From a candidate division CSSED10-310 bacterium (GTDB taxonomy: Bacteria > CSSED10-310), in the NCBI GenBank assembly GCA_016931515.1, contig JAFGEQ010000019.1, positions 300,295 through 364,294 of the forward strand: DNA of 64,000 nt, given 5' to 3'. The notes under the pieces were generated by a model that was not told where the DNA came from, ran no database searches, and saw only the letters and a list, made by a program, of their open reading frames with translations. This document shows, in pieces, positions 57,845-64,000 of this stretch. Each line of letters begins with the position of its first letter. Positions within the stretch are counted from its first letter, which is position 1. Position numbers and translations under genes: made by a program.

Positions 57845-60250
57845 ATGAGATGGAACTTTCGCATCGAATGGATATGGTTGGGATGTTGGATTCTTTTAAG
57901 CACATTAGTATCAGAACCGATAAGAGCGCAGGCTTGGAAAACCGATGTGCTGATCGAAGGTCGCGATCCGGTCGTCTCCCAACATGGAATGGTCTGGGAT
58001 GAGACCGGTCAACTTCACCTGATCCTGACCGGGGACAACAGGTATCATCTATGGTACGACGGTCAGGCCTGGCAGAAAGACATGGAATTTCCAGATGACA
58101 TTCAAGCCGGGTATGCCTGGGCTGCACCCGGGACGGACGGAACTCTGCATTTTATCAGCAAGGTTGGATCCTATCTCAGATATCACACAGTAACTGCATC
58201 CGGATGGGATTCAGTATATATTGATTATGCATATAACACATCCAACATATGCCCTCTGATCTTTGATTCTCTCGGAAATCCTCATACTGTCTTTAGCGAG
58301 TATAACGGAGACATTGTGCATGCAGTTTTCCGCGACGATAAGTGGACGAATGAGGTTGTCGCCTGTTCAGATACGGCGTTTCGCGAAGCCGGATTTGATC
58401 TTGATGACAGAGGATACGTCAATCTCTGTTTTGTGGCTGACGGGGAACTTAAATTCCGGAAGTTCAAGGGATCGACCTGGCATGAAGAGACTGTGCTGAC
58501 GGGTACGCCCACGAATCTCATGATGAAACTGGACGATCAAGGTATTCCCCATATCGTGTATTTGATTTACGATTCAACAGACTACCAATTAGGTTACTCA
58601 ACGAAAACGGGCGATGGCTGGGTGAATGAGATCATCGAACCCTGTTCCAGTCAGGGAACGCTTCTATTAGATGATAATAATACACCGCATGTTTTCTGCA
58701 GTTCGGGAGGCTTGAAGCATTATTTTCGGGACGATAATCAATGGGATGCGGATACAATAGACCCGGATGACACGTATCAACCCTATGTCTCTGCAGGTTT
58801 CGATCCTGATGGACGGTTGACGGCATGTGCCGTCAATACAGGCGGAAGATATGTGACTGTATTCAGATTGAATGAACAGGTATGGGAAGGTGAAAAGGTT
58901 CTCGAAACAGGAAAAATCAGTGGGATCAGGAATGTGATCGATCGCCACGATGTGATTCACGGAATCATGATGAACAGCGGGGCGCATCAACTGGAATACG
59001 GCACGATAAAAAATGGGAGTTGGGTATCCGAAATTCTTGTCCCGGACATGATGTCTGATGCCGGTCAATTGTCGATCGGGATCGACGGATCAGATCATAT
59101 TCACTGCTGTTATGCCGATAATCGAATCAATGGGCTTGTTCATGGTGAGAAAACAAGCGCCGGATGGGTAAGCGAGTCTGTTTGTGAAGATTGTTATTTC
59201 CGCGCAAGCCAGATGGCGGTTGCGAATAACGGTGATTTGGCCGTTATTGCATCTTCTGGAATTGAATTGCTTCTGTTTCAAAAAATACAGGGAGTCTGGT
59301 CGACAACATGCCTTGGCACCGGTGATTACGGTGCGGTTTCCATTTGCATGGATTCTAAAAACGCCCCTCATGCGATCTTCTCAAGAAAGGAATCGAACGG
59401 CTACTCCATTAACAATGTCTGTTATTACATCTTCCAGGACGATGGGATCTGGACAGAAGAGAAGATTCATGAAACTAGTGTTGGATCGGGTTTGGAACAA
59501 ATGGTTATCGCTATGGATTCTGCTGATATCCCCAGAATTCTGAAGATCTACGAGTATTGGACACATTATGCAGTGAGGGGGTGGTTTTACAGCATTCGTG
59601 ATGATCAGGGGTGGCATGGACAGCAATACTCATACAGTTCGGCAACTTACTCAATATCCTTGTGCGTGAATGAGGAAGATAGATCATTCATCAGCTATAA
59701 TTATTCGACTCACCTGCGTTTATTGATGGAAACGGATACGACTTCGTGGCTCAGGTCAGAGATGGGTGGATTCAACCAGAATTCCGCAAGGGATATGACA
59801 TTCATGGTTGATTCGACCGGCAGGTTCCATCTACTGAATAACTGTAACGATGGATTGAATTATGTATATCTGCCGTTACCGGAAGCCGGAGTTCGGCTTG
59901 AAATGCCTGCGCAGGCTTTTTCTTATGGCGATACATGCTATCTCCATGCTTACATGAGGCATGACGAATCCCCTCTGTTACATGCTCCGTTCTGTCTGCT
60001 TCTGGAGTATCAGGGAAATTACTGGTTCTGGCCGGATTGGAGATCGACATTCTGCAATGTTTATGTAGATGTATGGCGACCCGGATCAATTGTCTCGATA
60101 ATTCCTGGGTTCACCTGGAATTACAACGCGTCTGGTGACAAGCCGGGTGCCGAAGGGATGGTGTTCTGGGCCGCGCTGCTGAACGAGGACATGACGGAGA
60201 TCATCGGGGGCATGGACGGTCTGGGACGGTGGGAGTTCAGTTACTATTGA
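57845..60250 (+). CDS. Secreted propeller-type repeat protein with FWPxW module
   Basis: 801 residues from ATG 57845 (AAGGAG 5 bases upstream); the open frame extends back over the sulfatase-fold gene without a start signal. Signal peptide to about residue 30. Residues about 30-670 are repeats of roughly 45-55 residues with pattern W-x-x-E-x-(V/I) then DSxGxPHxxF (for example ICPLIFDSLGNPHTVFSEY, MKLDDQGIPHIVYLIY), as in sialidase/BNR-like propellers. The C-terminal module has YWFWPDW and ends FSYY. No catalytic residues identified; a binding role is likely. Confidence 0.75.
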   Translation: MRWNFRIEWIWLGCWILLSTLVSEPIRAQAWKTDVLIEGRDPVVSQHGMVWDETGQLHLILTGDNRYHLWYDGQAWQKDMEFPDDIQAGYAWAAPGTDGTLHFISKVGSYLRYHTVTASGWDSVYIDYAYNTSNICPLIFDSLGNPHTVFSEYNGDIVHAVFRDDKWTNEVVACSDTAFREAGFDLDDRGYVNLCFVADGELKFRKFKGSTWHEETVLTGTPTNLMMKLDDQGIPHIVYLIYDSTDYQLGYSTKTGDGWVNEIIEPCSSQGTLLLDDNNTPHVFCSSGGLKHYFRDDNQWDADTIDPDDTYQPYVSAGFDPDGRLTACAVNTGGRYVTVFRLNEQVWEGEKVLETGKISGIRNVIDRHDVIHGIMMNSGAHQLEYGTIKNGSWVSEILVPDMMSDAGQLSIGIDGSDHIHCCYADNRINGLVHGEKTSAGWVSESVCEDCYFRASQMAVANNGDLAVIASSGIELLLFQKIQGVWSTTCLGTGDYGAVSICMDSKNAPHAIFSRKESNGYSINNVCYYIFQDDGIWTEEKIHETSVGSGLEQMVIAMDSADIPRILKIYEYWTHYAVRGWFYSIRDDQGWHGQQYSYSSATYSISLCVNEEDRSFISYNYSTHLRLLMETDTTSWLRSEMGGFNQNSARDMTFMVDSTGRFHLLNNCNDGLNYVYLPLPEAGVRLEMPAQAFSYGDTCYLHAYMRHDESPLLHAPFCLLLEYQGNYWFWPDWRSTFCNVYVDVWRPGSIVSIIPGFTWNYNASGDKPGAEGMVFWAALLNEDMTEIIGGMDGLGRWEFSYY

Positions 60251-60518
60251 TTCACTCAAGGAAGCCGTTGAGGATTGGATGAAAAGGCGAATAGACGAAT
60301 AGACGAGTGATCCCCGATGGTCAAATGCTGGGGCAGATCAATGTGTCTGCAGATTCATTTTTCATGACAAACTCCGTTGATTGGTTGTTCGGCGAGAAAA
60401 CTTTCGCTCCACGATCATGCGACATAAGGATCCGGTTTATAAACAAAATTGCACGGATTATCGTAATATCGGGAAATCAGGGTTATCATTTTCCGATTGG
60501 CAGATCATGGAGGTAACA

Positions 60519-61703
60519 GTGGAACAGCTCAACATACGCAGTATCACCGGCAACGAGCGGCTCGATGTCATGTATCGTCTCGCTACATACGCTTTTCGTG
60601 CGACGCCGCCGCTGCCCGACCCGGTACCCATGCATGAGATGATCGCGCGCAGGGAACGGACGATCTGCCTGGGGGTGGAGGAGAACGGCGAGATCGTCGC
60701 TACGGCGGCATCAGCTCCGTTCAAACAGAATGTCCGCGGCAGGATCCTGGGGATGGGCGGGATCTACTGGGTCGTCACCGTGCCACAGGCCAGGAAAAAG
60801 GGCTATTGCAAAACCCTCATGAAACAACTGCTGGCCGAAATCAGAAACGAAGGCCGGCCGGTCTCGTGTCTGTATCCGTTCCGCGAATCGTTCTACGAAC
60901 GCATGGGATATGTGACATTTCCACAGATGAAAAAAGCGGTGTTTGCACCATCCGGCCTGTTGCCGGTGATGAACCTGCCGCACCGCGGCTCCGTCGAGCT
61001 GAAACTGCTGTCGGACTGCGTCGAGGAGTTCAGACGGTATCTGGCCGAATTGCAGTCGGTAACGCACGGGCTGGCATTTTTCGAAGAACTGACCGACAGT
61101 CCGGATGCCTTGAAGAGTGTCTGGGCAGCGATCGCGCGAGCGAACCACAAGATTTGTGGTGCCATGCTGTATCAACTCAAGGGTGAGCACCCGACGGAAT
61201 TTACGATGCATGTCAGCCGTTTCTACACCACGACAGGTGAAGGCCGCTATCTGCTGCTCGACTGGATCGCCCGGCATACCGACCAGGCCCGGACGATCGA
61301 GATGACGCTGCCGGCTTATGAGTTGCCGGAAACCTGGATGTCGGATCTGAACGTCAGTCTGGAGACATTCTATACCGCTCCGATGGGACGTGTGGTCGAT
61401 GTCAACGGGCTCCAGGGCATCGAGGCTGGCCCGGGCCGTATCCGGTTCGCATTGTCGGACCCGATGTGCCCGTGGAACGACGGGTGCTGGCAGTTCACAT
61501 CAGATGACGGACGTCTGTGTATCAAACGGGTTCGGACAGCCGATTGCAGGATGGATATCCGGGCATTGTCGGCGATCATCTACGGAACGCATGATACCGG
61601 CGACATCAATGCGCGCGGTTGGGCAGATATACCGGAGGACGGCATCGCGACGTTCCGGCGCATGTTCCCGCGAAAACTGCCGTATCTGCATGCGTTTTTC
61701 TAG
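60519..61703 (+). CDS. Eis-like GNAT N-acetyltransferase
   Basis: 394 residues from GTG 60519, placed 5 bases after GGAGG; ATG 60507 is an alternative but overlaps that site. Residues about 1-140 are a GNAT domain (GGIYWVVTVPQARKKGYCKTLM is the acetyl-CoA region; SCLYPFRESFYERMGY follows). The middle is a second GNAT-like half and the C-terminus an SCP2-like domain (about 290-394), the Eis/enhanced-intracellular-survival layout, of normal length. The family acetylates amines such as aminoglycosides or lysines; the natural substrate here is unknown. Confidence 0.82.
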   Translation: MEQLNIRSITGNERLDVMYRLATYAFRATPPLPDPVPMHEMIARRERTICLGVEENGEIVATAASAPFKQNVRGRILGMGGIYWVVTVPQARKKGYCKTLMKQLLAEIRNEGRPVSCLYPFRESFYERMGYVTFPQMKKAVFAPSGLLPVMNLPHRGSVELKLLSDCVEEFRRYLAELQSVTHGLAFFEELTDSPDALKSVWAAIARANHKICGAMLYQLKGEHPTEFTMHVSRFYTTTGEGRYLLLDWIARHTDQARTIEMTLPAYELPETWMSDLNVSLETFYTAPMGRVVDVNGLQGIEAGPGRIRFALSDPMCPWNDGCWQFTSDDGRLCIKRVRTADCRMDIRALSAIIYGTHDTGDINARGWADIPEDGIATFRRMFPRKLPYLHAFF

Positions 61704-61755
61704 GATTAAAACTTATTCGATGAGATGATCGGTGCTTACTCGCGCCGTTCCAATT

Positions 61756-62004
61756 TCATCGAAAATCTTTCCTGATCGTTATTGTCATAATGCAGTCCGT
61801 TGGATTGCCGTCTTTTTTTGCAGATTCAAACGTCCACTGCCTGATTGCTTTGATGTAGGCATTTACCAGCACTGGATCGGGTTTTTCCGGGTTCTTGATG
61901 AGTCTGACTCCACATACTGTTCCGTCCCGGACAATGACAACATCATAGATGTATATGCTCCAATCTGCACTGAACTCTTCCCCAAGAACCGGATCGCCAA
62001 CGGC
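61756..62004 (-). pseudogene. TonB-C-terminal-like coding fragment in frame after the FGE-fold gene
   Basis: Reading the minus strand past the TGA of the FGE-fold gene, the same frame stays open for about 82 codons to a stop at 61756-61758. It includes VIVRDGTVCGVRLIKNPEKP and AIRQWTFESAKKDGNP then MTITIRKDF, which resembles the C-terminal domain of TonB-family proteins (VxxDGxVxxVxVLK, AVxxWxFxPAxxDGxP). No ATG, GTG or TTG lies at its beginning. It is probably a 5'-truncated remnant, or a former extension of the upstream protein cut off by the TGA. Confidence 0.5.
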
Positions 62005-63180
62005 TCACGGCACAGTCTGAATCAGTCGAAAACCTATCACCGATCGCGAGTCGGGCGCAGCAGGTCCCCGCCATGCTGAACGAACGGTCGATGGGTACCC
62101 TGTCCATGCACCGCTCTTAGCTATCCGGTTAAAGCCTGTGGCAGCTCCGGTCGGATCGATGATCGGATCGGCGGTATAATCACTCATCCAGTCCCAACAC
62201 CACTCGGCTAAATTTCCATGAATATCGAACAACCCCCATGGATTCTGCAGTTTGCTGCCCGACACCGCTGCTCCACCCGGATAGTTGGCGCAAAAAACGG
62301 CGTGTTGCTCCAGGGTGGTGAAGGATCCGGGTGCACAAACAAAGCAGGTCGCTCCGGAAAAGTTCAACTCTTCGCATGAAAAAATGCCTGTTGTTCCCGC
62401 CCGGGCGGCATACTCCCATTCGGCTTCCGTCGGCAGGCGATACCCTGATGCACCAAAATTGCAAAAGAATGGACCATACAGATAATCGTCGGAAGTAATC
62501 GGAGCCGTGAAGGCTTCGTCCGAGTAATAACACTGTGTCATTCCGTTCTGAATCGACAGAAGATTGGCAAACAGAATTGCTTCATACCAGAGCACCTGAT
62601 CGGCGGGATGATCCATTGAAGGACTGAATTCGCTGCTTGGATCAGTCGGAAGTGACGACTGCACTGCCGCCAGATCCGCCCACAGTTGCCGGGTGACCTC
62701 CGTTGTCATCATGTTGAATCCGCGAGTCAGTGTGACCTGATGTTGCGGTCCTTCGCCTTCCCAGCGGCAGGGTTCCGCATCCGGTGAGCCCTGAATAAAA
62801 GAGCCGGGAGCGATATAGACGACATCCAGCTCGAAAACAGCTGGTGTCGGGGTTGGAGTAGCCAGGGGATCGGAGCAATTTGCCATGCCCAGAACCACCA
62901 GGAAGATCATCTGCGCGTCTCCGGCCGTCACATCACCGTCGGCATTGCAGTCCGCCGCGCACTCCTGCTCAAACGTCGGTGTGAACAGTCCCAGCGTGAT
63001 TAAAAACGATGTCTGCGCATCACTGGCGGTAATTTCACCGTCAAGATTGACGTCTCCGTGATGAATGCATTCCGGTGTCGGAGTCTGAGCCAGCGTTGCC
63101 GGCAAGGCCGCGGATATCCAGGAAACGCAGAGTGCGAAAAAAATTAGCACAAAATACCTGCAGAAAAAATGATCTGTCAT
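62005..63180 (-). CDS. Secreted FGE/SUMF1-fold protein with N-terminal dockerin-like module
   Basis: 391 residues, GGAGG 7 bases before the ATG, signal peptide to about residue 31. Unlike the other four, the dockerin-like module is N-terminal (about 38-105: DVNLDGEITASDAQ and DCNADGDVTAGDAQ). After a TPTPTP linker, residues about 118-391 form a formylglycine-generating-enzyme-like domain: VYIAPGSFIQGSP, EVTRQLWADL, YRLPTEAEWEYAARAG, NPWGLFDIHGNLAEWCWDW and IGFRL. The C-terminal catalytic cysteine pair of true FGE is absent (the segment reads KSGAWTGYPSTVRSAWRG), so a binding or lectin-like role is more likely than sulfatase activation. Confidence 0.82.
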   Translation of the reverse strand: MTDHFFCRYFVLIFFALCVSWISAALPATLAQTPTPECIHHGDVNLDGEITASDAQTSFLITLGLFTPTFEQECAADCNADGDVTAGDAQMIFLVVLGMANCSDPLATPTPTPAVFELDVVYIAPGSFIQGSPDAEPCRWEGEGPQHQVTLTRGFNMMTTEVTRQLWADLAAVQSSLPTDPSSEFSPSMDHPADQVLWYEAILFANLLSIQNGMTQCYYSDEAFTAPITSDDYLYGPFFCNFGASGYRLPTEAEWEYAARAGTTGIFSCEELNFSGATCFVCAPGSFTTLEQHAVFCANYPGGAAVSGSKLQNPWGLFDIHGNLAEWCWDWMSDYTADPIIDPTGAATGFNRIAKSGAWTGYPSTVRSAWRGPAAPDSRSVIGFRLIQTVP

Positions 63181-63298
63181 GGGATGTCCTCCGCAAAATT
63201 CAATGAGAGAAACAAGAATGCAGAAATTCTATCATGTCATGGCGGATGTGTCTATTTTTGAACCCCGTTTCTGATTTCACCCGACTGTATGGTCTCCT

Positions 63299-63871
63299 TT
63301 ACTTATTCGAACCGGATGGGTCGCCAAGATTTTCCCGGTCTTGCCTGAGTATTCCATACAACTCGAGATCTTCCGCTTTGCCCCATTTCATCACGTGCTG
63401 CCGTCGGCACCCCTCGTGCTCCATGCCGACTTTCAGCATGACCCGACCCGAAGCCGGATTCCGGCTGAGGTGGCAGGCGTGAACGCGAATGAGATCGAGT
63501 TCCTCAAAGGCGTATTGCACTGCAACGCGGACCGCCTCCGTGCAGTAGCCCCGGTTCCAGTAGGGCTTTCCAATCCAATACCCAAGCTCCGCCTGGTGAC
63601 CTTTCCGCATCCCCATCAGGCTGATCGCTCCAACCAGCGCGCCGTCCTCCTTACGGACAATCGCCCAGGTCACACCCTGGTCCTTCTCAAACGCGTCGGC
63701 ATGGGTGGAAATCCATTGCTCAGCCATTCCGTCCTCATACGGATGCGGAATGGCGAGTGTTGTATCGGCGATCGCCCGGTCGCCGGCGAGACGCCTGACT
63801 TCCGATGCGTCATCGATGTTGAAAGGCCGCAGACTAAGGCGTTCCGCCTCGATTTTGGGTATCTGTTTCAT
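63299..63871 (-). CDS. RimJ/RimL-type GNAT acetyltransferase
   Basis: 190 residues. IEAERLSLRPFNIDDASEV opening, GAISLMGMRKGHQAELGYWIG, the acetyl-CoA loop YWNRGYCTEAVRVAV and HLSRNPASGRVMLKVGMEHEG are typical of ribosomal-protein or amino-acid N-acetyltransferases of this family. The ATG at 63871 is chosen for GAGG 6 bases upstream; the frame extends to 63955 without a site. Substrate unknown. Cytoplasmic. Confidence 0.85.
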   Translation of the reverse strand: MKQIPKIEAERLSLRPFNIDDASEVRRLAGDRAIADTTLAIPHPYEDGMAEQWISTHADAFEKDQGVTWAIVRKEDGALVGAISLMGMRKGHQAELGYWIGKPYWNRGYCTEAVRVAVQYAFEELDLIRVHACHLSRNPASGRVMLKVGMEHEGCRRQHVMKWGKAEDLELYGILRQDRENLGDPSGSNK

Positions 63872-63915
63872 CTCCCACCTCATTTTCCCATCGTGCGCCC
63901 TGAAGGGGCGCTGCA

Positions 63916-64000
63916 CAATGAGCCGGTTGCAACGCTCCGGCTCGCAATAAAACAATCGACGTCTCCGTGATCCCGCAATGAGCCGGTTGCAACGCTCCGG
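63916..64000. repeat. 25-bp direct repeat, two copies 60 bp apart at the window edge
   Basis: CAATGAGCCGGTTGCAACGC followed by TCCGG occurs at 63916-63940 and again at 63976-64000. In the first copy GAGCCGG and the following CCGGCTC can form a hairpin. The array may continue beyond the window. Confidence 0.75.

Noticed and set aside
62005-62007. TGA of the FGE-fold gene as a second selenocysteine codon
   Set aside because: It follows GFRLIQTVP, the natural end of the FGE fold, there is no redox motif context, and I see no suitable hairpin. Treated as a stop followed by a gene remnant.
63916-64000. CRISPR array
   Set aside because: Only two repeats and no cas gene in the window; not enough to call. 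Kept as a plain repeat.

Overview
The window reads as a stretch of chromosome from an uncultured Gram-negative bacterium whose taxonomy I cannot fix. Outer-membrane-type genes (a TolC-like channel, an RND pump and its fusion protein) and several lipoprotein-type signals point to two membranes. Many genes start with a clear AAGGAG/GGAGG ribosome site, sometimes with GTG or TTG starts. There is no rRNA or tRNA gene that I can support, no phage and no insertion sequence. The content is dominated by secreted modular proteins joined by Pro/Thr-rich (PTNTP-type) linkers.

Layout. 1-2021: 5'-truncated C25 (gingipain-type) peptidase. 2100-5341: small ICMT-like membrane protein, M61 peptidase with PDZ, unknown membrane protein. 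5391-12047 (minus): a compact cyanophycin unit: cphA, cphB, a CphA2-like ligase without the Mur P-loop, and isoaspartyl dipeptidase, covering synthesis, depolymerisation, possible dipeptide re-use and final hydrolysis. 12608-22458: MscS channel, a GyrI-like/4-Cys fusion, an MFS transporter, an ADP-forming acyl-CoA synthetase fused to a GNAT domain, and an orphan multi-PAS histidine kinase. 22723-34684: the first block of modular secreted proteins. 35047-41012: RND efflux operon. 41338-52598: further secreted proteins. 52702-55539 (minus): a SARP/AfsR-like regulator. 56038-63871: a sulfatase-fold lipoprotein, a propeller protein, two acetyltransferases and a dockerin/FGE-fold protein.

The central system. 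A minus-strand gene (24303-27470) encodes a scaffold with five cohesin-like domains. Five other proteins carry a dockerin-like duplicated calcium-loop module with nearly the same ITAGDAQ core in each half: a lamin-tail protein, a thioredoxin-fold protein, an M14 carboxypeptidase, a beta-helix protein and an FGE-fold protein. A second C-terminal module of about 115 residues, centred on an aromatic FWPxW motif, ends the scaffold and four other proteins, with a divergent sixth copy. No protein carries both modules. The simplest reading is a cellulosome-like cell-surface assembly: the FWPxW module would anchor or export its carriers, including the scaffold, and dockerin-bearing proteins would dock onto the scaffold. 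Its cargo looks peptidase- and redox-related rather than purely glycolytic. This is inferred from sequence only.

The thioredoxin-fold dockerin protein also has an in-frame TGA exactly where the first cysteine of the CxxC motif should be, giving U-G-S-C. A perfect 8-bp hairpin follows at the spacing expected for a bacterial SECIS element. I read it as an extracellular selenoprotein tagged for the scaffold.
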